Shown here: piece after piece, positions 27,241 to 39,789 of the stretch
How the letters are laid out: each line of letters opens with the position of its first letter
How positions within the stretch are numbered: the stretch's first letter is position 1
NCBI GenBank assembly: GCA_003024785.1
Contig: PUQB01000407.1
Coordinates: 165,673 to 229,672, forward strand
From: Selaginella tamariscina
Taxonomy: Eukaryota; Streptophyta; Lycopodiopsida; Selaginellales; Selaginellaceae
Reading direction: 5' to 3'
DNA length: 64,000 bases
The notes under the pieces: generated by a model
The model's input: only the letters and a program-made list of their open reading frames with translations
What the model was told of the DNA's origin: nothing
Database searches by the model: none
Program-made: the position numbers and the translations under genes

Positions 27241-27689
27241 CTTTATCATTCTAACATGTGGCACAAGAAATTTTCACCAAACCCTCTCTTACCTCATGAC
27301 AATGCTGAAAATCCATGTCCCAACTGTTTCATTACATCTACAAAATGATAGTTAACTGACCTTATAATTATTAAGGTATATTATTTACCTTGTTAATGTG
27401 TGACCCATGTTTGAACTAAAAGCTTCATTAATCCTTGAGAATTTATTTTCTGTACAAATATAAACGAATATATAAATGCCTTATGTTACAAAACTAATTT
27501 CGTCACTCTAAGAGACTTAATCAATTCTTCTTCGCTATTACCTTCTAAGTGAGGCGAAGAAGGTCTAAGCCGCTTGTGAGATGGTTCAAGATCTTCTATC
27601 TTCTATTGATGTTTCCATGGGTAATGGAGTGTGTGAATGTTCTGTACTCCTCGAGATAACTTCCGGTCTAATATCTGATTGAAGTTCGT

Positions 27690-30590
27690 CTCAGACTCCG
27701 ACATTGAACCAGATTCGTCTTCAGAGCTATCGCACTTATCGGAGGGAACTTTCTCAAATACTCCTGTATGGTTTGTTGGGGTAGTCAGTTGAGAACCTCT
27801 CTATCCACTTGTTCAGGTCCTCAACCATGGTCTTATCCTTTTCAACGGCAAACACACATGTATCCCGAAGGTAACACTCCTTCAAGACGGACCCCCTAGT
27901 GCAGTAGTCAAAAACCCACGCATCACTGTGAGGACCCCTGATCAAGTTGACGATGCTCCGTGCCGCTTGACTTGTAATGTTTGGATAACGTACATTGCCG
28001 AATACGTCACTCTCAGCTATCGGTGTATCGGATGGAGGTTCAGGGCCGTTGGAGTGCAAACAGATGCCTGCCAGTCATTTGGAAGTTTGAAATTGTTTGG
28101 CGCATTCCTAACAACCAAGTGAACAACCGAATCAATGCACTTCGGATCAGCATCATTCATATAAAATCCTGTCCAACGATGTTTATTCCTCTTGGCAAAG
28201 GCGAAGGCAAAGGTATCGGTGACATGAGCAAGAATCAAGAAATAAATACCTGAAAACGTAGATATCAGTCAAGAGTGCAAGTATGAATTCAATAATAAAT
28301 ACCTTCTTTGTACATGCTTGCACGGCTAAGTTTCTCCACCAAATCCTCTAGTGTCCTGTCTGTCGAAGGATTTTTTGACACCCGCCGATCCATCACGAAC
28401 AATTGAAACGGTTTCCTACAAGCAGTGATGGTACCCCATAAAGTCTCCGAATCCAACAACAAACATCTGTAGGGCTTGTCGTGATTCGTAGCATCCTCCT
28501 TTATAAGGTTCAACTCGGTTCTCCGCTGCTGAAGGACTGCCATAAGAGAAGGCGTCATCGCAATGTTCTCCTTTTTGGCGTTGGCGTGCAATAGATTCTT
28601 GCCCAGATCTTCCGATTGATTCACCCATTCGACAAGCATATCATCGTTTGTCACATGCAAATATTTGCTGACCTCTTCGTATGTTGAAGCCGAGGTCCAA
28701 CCCAGTTTGTGGCAGTGTATTCCCAACCACTCCTTGAAGTGCCTGACCGTCTTCAACTCCATTGCCTTGAGATGAAAAGGAGAGGTGGGGCTGCTGTTGT
28801 TAATCTGTATTTGCCATCAATCACCAAATCAGCCAAGACTTCCATCTCCTCCATCGTTGTTCCATTTAAAGGCTTCAACCATGTGAGCTTGAAATCGTTG
28901 TCTACATCCTTTTAAGATTGAACAGACTTAGCCTTCGGCGTCTTACTGGGTTTCTTTGCAGACTTCTCTGAGGGCTCCCTTCACTTGTCTGCTTCTTCTT
29001 CAGTGTTCCTTTTGCAAAGGATTCCATAATCCCCAACCATTTGGCAAAGATCCTATCCTCGGGACAAGAAATCAACATCATCAAAAAGGATGTTTCCTTC
29101 CCGCCCACCTGGGCAAAATCAACTGCTACAATTTCTTCAACTCTCTGAAAAAAAGACAGATTAATATACCGGCGAGATAAATCCCGCCCAAACAATTTGC
29201 TTACCCGGCAGATTGTGTATTCCCTGCGGTAGCTCTTTGTGGTCGCTGAAGAGATTCCCACACGGCTCGCGTGTGTTTGAACTTCTCCCATATTTTGCTG
29301 TTGTAGTGGTTGGTGTCTGCAGCGTCCCATTCCGCCGATAACTTATGGTACTGCTCGATTGTGAGATTCGGCTTCGCTAAAAACGCCGATCTTTTCAGCT
29401 TCTCACGGGTATGCTCGGAAAGTTTTGTTGCCATCGTTCCTTTGTTGTGTTCTCGAGAAGTCGTTGGGCTGCCGTTATTGTGTGCTGGCCACTAATGATG
29501 TAGTACTTGATTGATTTTCTATTCTCCGTCTGAATCTTCCTCATTTGTTCGGTGTTGTGATCCACACTTTGTCAGCGCCTTTGTTTCTCTTAGTATGGCA
29601 CAAAACAGCATTATGTGGAACGGTGTAAGAATTGTCGTCCTTCATCTTCTCCATGAGCTCAGCTACACGTTCCTGTTGAGTGGCCTGTAATTGAAGTGCT
29701 TAACCCTACACTCGTAAATCCTATCATCCAACATCATTTCCTTGTGGCTTATTGCAGCATGGGATGCCACAGGTGCAGCTGACAAAACGACTGATGATTT
29801 TTTTTCGATCCGAATCAACATGTGTGATCCCCGATTGATGCTGTTCTAATGTTCTCGGCACACTCTTCCAGCTCCCAAATTTCTAAGCAAATTGAACGTG
29901 ATCTGTAAAGAACCTGAGACCAAGCCACCCTCTCAATCTCCTTATGATGTCGTGTGTTCTTCTTCAATGTGAAGAGGGACGATTGCTCCACTTGGATTTT
30001 CTGTATTGTGAAGCAATATCTCTGCAGAATACACCTACTCGATGAGTCTGAAGATCTTCGAAGTAGACATCCATGGATCCCCTCCATAGATGGGCTTTCG
30101 TTGAGTTGAAGAAGAACTCCACGGTCAACATCATTAGTGAACACGTGAACGTCATTATCCACAAGTCGACAAAACCACCCGAAATTAATGTTGTAACTGG
30201 CGACCTCTGGATCCGAGAACGTGACATTGGATGGAACAAGGCATATGTGTCGAGCATCGTTCAATCTGGGTTCAGCATGCTTTCGGATGCTTGACTAGCA
30301 CACCCACTTTCCATTGTTTTGCTTGTCCATGCGATGTGACAGAGGTTAGTTTGACAGCAACCATGGTTGTTCCAATGCGCTTCCCGTTTAGTTTGAAATA
30401 TGGCCAAGTTGATTCCAGAATCCCCCTGCCCATCTCTTCTCCTGCTCTCGTCTTAATGTCACCTCAATTCCACATCTGAATACAAAAATGATTTTCAAGC
30501 ACATATCCGAGTATAACAGATTTTATTTTAATTCTTACCCAGAATTTGACGACGACTCCATACTAATGACTCGATCTCCTTGTTTAATTA
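27690..30590 (-). pseudogene. transposon gene with DNA-methyltransferase-like C-terminus
   Basis: Leftward multi-exon coding region, broken by frameshifts. Pieces from 5' to 3': 30,590-29,815 (MGRGILESTWPYFKLNGKR; NINFGWFCRLVDNDVHVF), 29,434-28,902 (MATKLSEHTREKLKRSAF; FQRVEEIVAVDFAQVGGKE), 28,915-28,780, 28,762-28,289 (HFKEWLGIHCHKLGW) and 28,238-27,690. The last part reads AWVFDYCTRGSVLKECYL then CVFAVEKD, like the AdoMet-binding motif I and the following acidic residue of DNA methyltransferases. Upstream, FQLFVMDRRVS sits where the catalytic DPPY motif would be in a permuted beta-class enzyme. If so, the catalytic motif is lost. The tail is acidic (DSSEDESGSMSESE). The methyltransferase reading is inference from two motifs. 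A second, better framed copy of the 3' end lies at 50,110-50,665. Confidence 0.5.
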
Positions 30591-30892
30591 AATCGTCCTT
30601 CTGCAAAATAATACACTATGAATAAATCATATAAAAACGCACACACACTTGTATAAACCCGAATATACAAAAATAATACACAGAGAGAAGTACGGAATTA
30701 ACTGTCCAAAGCTCACATTTGTGCTAGTGCAAAAGAAAGATAACATTTCGTTTTAGAACCACCACAAATGTGAGCTCTGGACAGTTTTACATAGATTCCT
30801 AGCTTTTACTCGAAATATTATGATAAGATGATAAAAGTAAATAAAATGAGATATGCAACTTATATATACTAATACACATATATATTCACATG

Positions 30893-32020
30893 GAAGGTGC
30901 GGCGGGATTAATCTCGCCACCCCTTCAATGCCTCCTGAAAGAGTGGGCGGGATTAATCTCGCCACCTTTCTGGAGGCCTTGAACGGGAGTGCGGATTAAT
31001 CTTGCCACCCTTCTCGGTCTCAGAGAGAACTGGGCAGGATTTATTTGGCACACCCCTTCAGGGCTCCAGAAAGGCGGCGGGATTAATCGCCCACCATGTA
31101 AGGGATGGTGAAATGAATCTGCCACCCTTCTCAGTCCCTCCATTGGTATGTTGTAAACCTTCTACGTCTCAGACAGAACGTTTGGGATTGGTCCGACTCA
31201 CCAATGGAGGAAAAAAGAAGGTGGCGATTCATCCTCCACAGGCATTGAAGGCTCGCGGGATTAATCCCGCCACCCAGGCCCTTCCGCAGGCCATGTGCAA
31301 CAGGATTAATCCACTGAATTCTACACAGGGCATGGGCGGCGGGATTAATCCCGCCGCCATGGCCCTGCGTGCTAACCTACACGGCAAGATTAATCCTACC
31401 GCGTACGCATGCCCTGCACAAAATCGGCAGGATTAATCCACTGCCAAGCCCTTCTCTCAGGCCCTAGGCGGCGGATTAATCCCGCCGCACGCCATGCCTT
31501 GTGCGAATTGTGGGATTAATCCCGCTGCCTAGGCCCTTCAGACAGGCCATTGGCAACGGGATAATCCTACTGGATTCCGCACAGGCATGGACGTGTAGCG
31601 GGATTAATCCCGCCGTGTAGGTCCAGCACGCATGTCTTGGGCGGTGGGATTAATCCCGCCAGATGCCCATGCCCTGCACGGAATCCACAGTGGATTAATC
31701 CGCTGCCTAGGCCCTTCAGATAGGCCATTGCGGCGGGATAAATCCGCAGATTCCGCGCATGGCATGCGTAGGTGGCGAGATTAATCCTGCCGCTAGGCCC
31801 AGCACGCAGGCCATGGCCAGTGGGATTAATCCCGCCGCTCTTTGGTTAACCTCATGGTGCGGGATTAATCCGCCGTTCATGGGCTAACCAAATAGCCTGC
31901 CTAAAAGCAACGGGATTAATCCCACTGCTCATGAGGCTAACCAAATAGCCTGCCTGAAGGCGGCGAGATTAATCTGCCGCCAAGGGCTAACCATATAACG
32001 GCGGGATTAATATCGCTGCT
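30893..32020. repeat. palindrome array 1 (GGCGGGATTAATCCCGCC, about 25 copies)
   Basis: About 25 copies, most about 40-50 bases apart, of a motif whose consensus is the perfect 18-bp palindrome GGCGGGATTAATCCCGCC. Clear copies lie near 30,904, 31,257, 31,338, 31,599, 31,645 and 31,819. Many copies carry one or two changes or a one-base loss. The later spacers share words such as 'aggcccttc' and 'caggccatg'. The array is a GC-rich island in AT-rich DNA, just upstream of the leftward gene. Confidence 0.95.
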
Positions 32021-32039
32021 AACATTATATTATCTATAT

Positions 32040-32441
32040 GTATAATATGCGTGTAGGAGAGTGCATGTGTGTGCCAGAGATAAACAAATCAGATAAAATT
32101 ATACTGATACACACACACATATAATATGTATATGTATATCGTATGTGTGTGCTAAATAAATTAAATTATATAAATACACACACACACACACACACACATA
32201 TTATATATATATATGTATATATTGCATATGTATATTTATGTATATGTATATGTATATACAGGTAGTTGCATGTGTGTGAGCGAAACAAATAAATCATACA
32301 AACACACACACACACACACACACACACATGTGTGTGTGTTGTGTGTATGTATAGGAGTGTGCGTGTGTGTGCCAGAGATAAATAAATAAATAGAATTATA
32401 TAGATACTGGTAACATAATAGTATGTATATATGTATATAGG

Positions 32442-32476
<35 letters not shown>

Positions 32477-32594
32477 ATAGTGTGATGCGTGTGTAGCGTA
32501 TGCGTGTGTGAGCAAAACAAATAAAATCATACAAATAAACAGGAGTGTGCATGCGTGTGCAAAATAAAATTATATTAATAAAATTATACAAATA

Positions 32595-32630
<36 letters not shown>

Positions 32631-32870
32631 CTGTGTGTATATATTATATAATTATATATATATATGTATTATATAGTATAGGAGTGTGTGCGTGTGTGTG
32701 CGAGAGATAGATAAATAAATTTATTATTAAGATAAACACACATATAAATGTATATGTGAATAAAAATAAATAAATAAACTGAGTGTGCATGTGAGAGAGA
32801 AGAGAGATCTCACCTGTGTGTGAGAGAAGATCTCACCTGTGTGTGTGTGTGAGAGAGAGATCTCATAACC
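32040..32870. repeat. (CA)n/(TG)n and TATA-rich microsatellites
   Basis: Runs of CA or TG of 18-30 bases occur at about 32,174-32,200, 32,302-32,340, 32,452-32,477 and 32,594-32,620, set in TA-rich DNA. A purine-rich GA tract lies at 32,790-32,870. Apparent long His/Thr/Tyr or Val/Cys reading frames here come from the repeats and are not genes. Confidence 0.9.
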
Positions 32871-33199
32871 GTGCCTCGCCGCCTTGCTTCTTGAAACCTT
32901 AGGAATATACCTAAATCCTAAAAGGAATAGAAATATATTAACCTTAATCAAATATTCCTTCTTAAGAATATACTTAAACCTAAAAAGAAAAAAGATAAAT
33001 TCGCCCTAAACGAATATTCTTTCATTATATTATCAGTGTTGCGTGTGCGTGGTGTATCACATACACCCCAAGAATAAAAACATGCACGGGTTTAACATGT
33101 GTGTCTCCATAAAAGTGTTAAAGTTTCACGTGCAACGATACATATATCATACATAGTATTATACACATAGACATACAGACATATTAGTACATATTAATA

Positions 33200-33850
33200 T
33201 TAAAGAGACAGAGTACATATTATGGATCATGGTGTGTATGTTGAGACAAGAGAGACTGGTGTGTATGTTTGAGAGAAGAGAGATAGTACATATTAACATG
33301 GATCATGCATGGTGTGTATGTATGAAATAGAGAGAGAGTGTTAACAAATTAAATTCATACACATTGCATATATTAGATATATATATACATACACACGTGT
33401 ATACACACAGACATACATAATATTACATGTGTAAATTCGGGTTTAGGGTTTAGGGTTTAGGGATCATGCATGGTGTGTATGTATGAGAGTGGAGTGTAAA
33501 AAATTAATTTTGTACGCATTACATATTAATACACATATATACATACATATTATACATAGATATACATATTATGGATCATGCATGGTGTGTATGTATGAGA
33601 GAAGGAATTATGCATGGTGACACTGTGTATGTATGAGAGAAAAGAGAGTGTGTTAACAAATTAAAATCGTACACATTGATAATTAGTACACATATATACA
33701 TACACACGTGTATACACACAGAATACATATATATACAAGTTGTAAATTCAATGTGTTACATACACACAAAACTGAGTACATATAAATCATACATGCGTTG
33801 AACATGAGTTTTTCAATAAAGAAGCAACATATAATTTCTCAAGTTTGGTT
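33200..33850. repeat. dispersed short tandem motif with interstitial telomere repeats
   Basis: A motif like 'catgcatggtgtgtatgtat' followed by 'gagag' recurs near 33,226, 33,301, 33,464, 33,573 and 33,606. Three perfect TTTAGGG units stand in a row at 33,442-33,462. Confidence 0.75.
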
Positions 33851-33964
33851 TAGGACAATATGCATGTGTGTGCATATGTGTCTCTGTAAGTGCTTCTAAT
33901 ACGTGTGCACGTGTATATATAAATTTATGATTGTGTTTATATATGTGTGCAAAACAAACATCGA

Positions 33965-34700
33965 ATAATTAAGAAAATAATATTAATAAACACACTATGA
34001 ACATATTTTAAATTATACATAATAATATATGTTTATCTAATATATAGCCATATATATTTTAATAATATATATTAATTTAATATTGATAATAAGGTTTAAC
34101 ATTGAATATTTTGAAATAATAAGAAATTAATTGAGAAAATCCCATTAATATATACAAATGCAGATCAAGTACTGAAATAATTAACTAAATTAATTATGAT
34201 AATCATGTTTAATATTGAATATTCTTAAATAATAAGAAAATAATAAAGAATATCCCATTAATATAAAGAAGATTAATTACTCAAGTAATTAAGAAAATAA
34301 TATTAATATACACACTATGAACATATTTAAATTATACATAATAATACATCATTTTATCTAATATTAGTATATATAGTTTTAATATATATTAATTTAATAT
34401 TGATAATAAGGTTTAACATGAATATTCTTGAAATAATAACAAATTAATTGAGAAAATCCCATTAATATATACAAATGTAGAATAATTACTGAGATAATTA
34501 AGAATAAGACTAATTTAATTATGATAATTAGGTTTAATATTGGAATATTCTTTGAATATTAAGAAAATAATAAAGAATATCCCATTAATAGTAGGAAATG
34601 TAAATTAATTACTCGAGTAATTAAGAAAATAATAATAATAAACAGACTATGAATATATTTTAAATGATACATAATAATATATCAATTTATTTATTGTATA
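33965..34700. repeat. AT-rich tandem repeat, period about 320-330 bases
   Basis: The start 'aattaagaaaataatatta' recurs at about 33,968, 34,287 and 34,619, each time followed by 'acagactatgaa' or 'acacactatgaa'. Within each unit there is a half-unit echo ('cccattaatata' near 34,141, 34,253 and 34,458). The third unit is cut short. Confidence 0.75.
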
Positions 34701-35275
34701 TATATATATATATATATAATATAAACTTAATAATATATACTTGAATATTAAGAATGTAGAATAATTAAAAATTTCGTAATATTAAACAGCTTGAATCACT
34801 TGAATGACATTAAATGCAATTTTAAAACACTCATTGGAATTGGAGAGTATATATGTCAGACTGTCGGTTATTTGTTTCAACTCATCTTAAATTTTCTTTC
34901 TGTTATTTCGAATTTCTGATAAAGTATTGTCGGTCTGACATGTAAATTTGAAAATGCATTTAATTTCCCACTCAAATTCAGATCTGGTTCTTTCTTTGCA
35001 AGGGTTTCTTCATTTTTTATTTTCACTCTTCAGATTTTCTTTTTTCTTCATTAGTGATCACTCAGGAGCATTAAATTGGGTGCACTATTGTTTATAGGAA
35101 AGCACGGGCCTTCAGTGCTTTACAAGTATTATAAACAAATTTAGATATATTTATAAAGATTCACTCTCTTACATTCTCTTAAATTTTTAATTTAGATTTA
35201 GGAATGCATTAGGATTACAATATATTCTGTTAGGGATTTATCCCGTTTAAATATACTTTAACTTAATATTCTCGG
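34701..35275. other. AT-rich DNA between tandem repeats and palindrome array 2
   Basis: No gene is seen. A small hairpin (AAAGCAC, then GTGCTTT) lies at about 35,100-35,124 in a slightly richer stretch. Confidence 0.4.
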
Positions 35276-35279
35276 TTAG

Positions 35280-36062
35280 CCGGGCGGCGGGATTAATCCC
35301 CATTTTTTTTCGCCTCTTGAAGAGGTGGCGGGATTAATCCCGCCACATTCTTTATACTATGGCAGAATTAGTTCGGGCAATGCTTCTCCCTTTTAAAAAG
35401 AGCGGCGGATTAATCCCGCCGATAACTCTCTCAACTGAAAGAGTTACTTGAATTTATTAGAAAGAGTTGTCGCGGGATTAATCTCGCCAACCATTTTAGG
35501 AGGCAGAGAAGGGGTGGCGGGATTAATCTCGCCACACTTCCCTGTTTTAAATATTTGGGCAATTCATCCCGATCTCTTTGAAATCAGTTTCAGAAGAGTT
35601 GTGGCGGGATTAATCCCGCCGCCTTATTCCCGTCGTCAGAGTTGTGGGCGGGATTAATCCCGCCCCTTTCCTCGAGGGATTTGGCGGGATTAATCCCGCC
35701 TCTTCTCCGACGAGGAAGATCGGTGGGGATTAATCCGCGCCTCTCCGACGAGGAAGATCGGGCGGGATTAATCCCGTCTTCCTCGTCGGAGGGAGTCGCG
35801 GCGGGATTAATCCCGCCCCTCTTCCCGACGAGGAAGACGGGCGGGATTAATCCCCCTCTTCCTCGGGAGGGAATCGCGGGGGATTAATCCCGCCGAGTCT
35901 CTCCGATGGGGTAGAGTGCGGCGGGATTAATCCCGCCGACTCTCTCCGAGGGTAGTTGTCGGCGGGATTAATCCGCCGACTCACTCTCCGAAGGGGTAGA
36001 GTCGCGGCGGGATTAATCCCGCCCGTTCCTCGTCGGAGGAGTCTGGCGGGATTAATCCCATC
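35280..36062. repeat. palindrome array 2 (GGCGGGATTAATCCCGCC, about 17 copies)
   Basis: About 17 copies with a spacing of mostly 35-45 bases between 35,600 and 36,060 and looser before that. Perfect or near-perfect copies lie near 35,328, 35,601, 35,681, 35,800, 35,919 and 36,005. The spacers here ('cctcttcc', 'cgacgaggaag', 'ctctccga') differ from those of array 1, while the core palindrome is the same. The array ends about 140 bases before the DUF7869 gene. Confidence 0.95.
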
Positions 36063-36202
36063 AGTTGTATTAATAAAGCATGAGATATTATCTTATACAT
36101 AATTATGTATTATTGCACATGCATATTATTAAGCAACCGTAGTTATGATTTCTTAAAAATATTGCATAAACAGATATCATAAATAACACAATTTATGTGC
36201 AG

Positions 36203-39200
36203 GACAATATGTATAATACTGGAGATAAAGTATGTCTTCTTCGGAACAACGAGATAGTTGGCACTGGAACTGTGGAAGTTCGATGATAATGCATCATGTC
36301 ACAATATTGCCCAAGGATCTTGTGTGTACGTATGGGTGAAACATTTTCAAGCATGTTGAGGTTCGGAATGGAATTTGAGGAGGGTTCTCCTGTATTGTGG
36401 AATTTGGATGAAGTCAAGGCTGACAAAATATGCAGAGTCACAAACAAACATAGCACGAGTTTACCAGATGATGGCTTGCCTGCTGTGATGGATGAGGTGA
36501 TTCTCTTTCTTCATGAGATTGGTTGGGAGAGGCATCATCACAGCTATAAATCCAATGGAAGCAGTGTCAGAAGAGAAACTAGGGTCCGACTTCGTGGGTG
36601 TAGTTGTGACAGAGGTTTCACCTAATGGCACATTGCATCCTGGATCCCTCGTGAGGTGGCGAACATCTGAATTAAGACGGCAAGATGGTTCAACATATTC
36701 TGGGTTGGATTTCAATAATAACAACCCGGAAGAACAACTCATATTTGAAGAGGTTCCTTGCATTGGTCCTATTGTAAGAAAAAGGCGATTCATGGGTTGC
36801 AGATCTTCCCTGCAAGTTTCAGCAAGAGGTGAAGATGGATCCTACATCTTCCGAAAGTGTTACGAGCATTTCCACGATTGACTGCTGCAAGAAGAAGTGT
36901 TGTCAGATGGCAGACCGGAATGAAATTACCCAATGTAGACATGTCTTTCGTACGCTCACCCAAAAGCAAAGGCATGAGTTTGTATATGCTGCACTAACTG
37001 GGTGTATTGATGGAATGGCCTCGGACACAGGTTATCAGAGTACATCCATGGTATTTAATAAGGTGGCCATCTGCTTCAAAGCTTGGTACAGTATATACGG
37101 GATCCCAAAGACCACGTTCTACCGTCGGAGGGATGAGTGGTTAGATGGAGCGCGAACCTCAGTACATGGGAACACTGCTTGGTCAAAACCCGCTCTCACA
37201 TTATGGCAGCCATAGAGATACTCAAGGCTTTTGTGGAAGCAAATGCAGACAGGATGCCTCACAAATGCCGAACCACAAATGCAGGGGTCAGGGAAAATCT
37301 CAAGGTTTTGCCTTGATCTACACTCAATTGAAGCTGTGTGAACATGTGAACAAGTGCCTCAGCTTGATGGGGCTGCAAGCAATCTGCACTGGTACCTTCA
37401 ACAACATATGGAATACTCATTTTAAGGATGTGGAGATTGCAAAACACTCTAGCTTTTCCAAGTGTGACACTTGTACATCATTGAAGGCTGCAGAGGCTTG
37501 TGCAAAAACCTTGGTGGAGATCACTACCATTCAAAAGAAGATGGAGGCCCACATGATTGCACAACAAACTTGCCGGTCTCAGTACTATGCACACCGCATG
37601 CTTTCTGTGTCACGCCCATCAGAGTACCTGTGCTTGATCCATGACAAGATGGATCATTCAAAGACCAGCATTCCAAAGCTCGTTGCAACACCAAAGTGCC
37701 TTGGAAATGTCATGAAACTTCCGATTTCATTGACAGGTGTGCTAACACATGGACACGGTTGTGAGTCATATGGACACTTTTCACTTCCACATTGGTCTAG
37801 CGACTCCAATTTCACTATTGGGTCGTTGGCCATGTGTTTCAGAAACCTTGAAGCCCACTCACAGACAAGTCCTATCAGTGATCTCAAAGTGAAGAAACAA
37901 CACCTTCAACCTTTACATAATGCTCTCATGAACACGTCTGCACTTGAGGCTACTTGGGAATATGAGAGGCATTGTCAGCAGCCTGCACAAAAAACAGATG
38001 GCCCTGTTGAGAGTTCAGGTTCAGTGGAGGGATCTAGCTCAAATAGTGTACATGTGTCCTCAACATCAAATAAGCTTCCTCGTCATTTGCTTTTACAGAT
38101 GGATAATTGTGCAGGCGAGAACAAAAATAGGTAAATCATTTTACTTAAGGGTTTCTCAAGCTCATACTTACTTTTATTTTCTAGATATGTGCTAGCATAC
38201 TTGTCAATGCTTGTTGCCAAAGGTGTGTTTGAAACAATCACGCTCATTTTCTTATGGTTGGTCACACTCATGAAGATATTGATGCGTTCTTCAGCAAGGT
38301 CTCCAACTCTACAAAAAGGACAAGTGCACTTACCTTACCGCATATGATGAATCTTTTTGAAAATTGCATCTCCAAAAAAAGTTGTGCTTTGCTTGTGACT
38401 GAGGTGCCAGACTTCAAAAAATTTCTCAAGGAGTATATAAAAAGGGAGTGATTCTTTAGTTGGTCACCTTGTGCCGCTACAATTCTTTTTCTCCATACGA
38501 GATGGTATACCTATTATGCAGTACAAGTTACGGCCATCAGAGCAGGAGTGGTTACCGAAAGAGGGGTTAATGCTCTTCAAAAGTGGAGAGATGGAAAGCC
38601 ACTTCTCCCAGAAGGACAACCAGACCCTATTCCATTGAGTGCCCAGCTCAAGGAACAAGAGGTTATTATTGATGGCATCAAAAAATATGTGGCATGGGTT
38701 CAAAAATCGATGCCAAAGAATTCTGATAAGGCAACTGGTTACTCAGAACTATATAAGCATGTGGTGACTATTGGGAGACTGTTGTTCGAGAGTTGGAAGG
38801 GCCTACTGTCACAAGTACAGAATTGCAACACCCTTTTGGCCTAAAACAAGGTGGCGAGAGGAGATTGAAATGACATCACTGAGCACAGACGACATAAAGC
38901 CAGTAGTGATGTGGAAGTGCAAACCCCACACTTTGTTGGACAAAGGAACCAAAAACCTAAAGCATACTTTGATTGCTGCAAGGATCTTCAAAAACTAATG
39001 ATGGTTCTCATTACTCCAGATGCGTCATATAATCAGCCTATTTGGATGGGTCAAATTATCGACACACCTGAAGTAATCACAAAAAATAGTATTGTTAAGG
39101 TTGCATGGTTCAAACCACAAAAAAGGCGACACGAGAAGGAGAGCGAAAGATATAATGGATGCCTAGAGAAAACATGGTCTCCCAATCAAAAAGACCCAGC

Positions 39201-39216
39201 ATTTTATAAATGTTAA
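36203..39216 (+). CDS. DUF7869 transposase-like protein (frameshifted)
   Basis: DUF7869-type proteins are widespread in non-seed plants and animals and look like RNase H-fold transposases; their exact chemistry is not established to my knowledge. Coding starts after a likely acceptor (tgtgcag) near MYNTGDKVCLLRNNEIVG. A basic middle follows (FYRRRDEWLDGARTS). Next come a CxxC motif (SKCDTCTSLKAAEAC, about 37,461-37,505), then DKMDHSKTSIPKL (about 37,641), MDNCAGENKNR (38,098-38,130), a 54-base GT-AG intron (38,131-38,184) and GHTHEDIDAFFSKV (38,260 on). These Asp-rich motifs are the likely catalytic residues. Frame is lost at 36.3-36.6, about 36.88, about 37.2, about 38.25 and about 38.45 kb. 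The C-terminal part (WMGQIIDTPEVITKNSIVKV) looks like a small beta-barrel reader domain. It is divergent to the leftward gene, with the palindrome arrays between them. Confidence 0.75.
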
Positions 39217-39776
39217 ATCCATTCGATATGGGTGGATGTCAAGAAGCGTTGATAAAGTCACGATTAACAAAACTGCAAGGGAATGTATGTTTTCTGAAGC
39301 TTAAAGCAATTATAAAATTATAAAATATCATATATTTAATATTCATAATTATTATAAACTCTTTAATAATAGTACCAAATTGTTTACTTAACTATATAAA
39401 TTTAAAAAATGATATGGAAGATTGACTATATTATTATAGGATTTTATTATATATATATTATTACTACTACAAATTTTTAATTAATAATGTTATATTTAAA
39501 TATTAATATTTTAATAACAACATCAATATTTATATAATGTACCTCTTATGCTCTTCCTTAATTGTTATATTAGGCAATATATTATATAATTTAATATTCT
39601 ACTTTTATAATATTAATTTTTGTTCAATGAATGCTATAATTTATTAAAGGGTCGAATACAAAATAGAATTTCTAAAGAATATTCTTTTCAAACATATATT
39701 CTAAAGAATTTCCTTTAATATTAGAAAATGCTAATTAAATAGCTAAAATTGCTAATTATTAGAAATGGGACTATAG
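39217..39776. other. AT-rich right end of the composite element
   Basis: This runs from the end of the DUF7869 gene to the terminal motif. It is A/T-rich with no gene. A short readable tail (about 39,220-39,308) may extend the DUF7869 frame. Confidence 0.4.
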
Positions 39777-39789
39777 CCATACCCATTTT

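Noticed and set aside
30753..31436. Open reading frames with repeated ARLIPP, GGINPA or similar peptides over palindrome array 1
   Set aside because: They are translations of the palindrome array; spacing changes break the frame between copies and no start context or codon pattern supports a protein.
32166..32618. 150-codon His/Thr/Val/Cys-rich frame
   Set aside because: It is encoded by CA/TG microsatellites.
35448..35887. Open reading frames with repeated AGLIPP peptides over palindrome array 2
   Set aside because: Same reason: array sequence read as protein.
30893..36062. CRISPR-like array (regular short repeats with differing spacers)
   Set aside because: The repeat is a perfect palindrome, spacers are related to each other within each array, the DNA is eukaryotic, and no cas genes are present.
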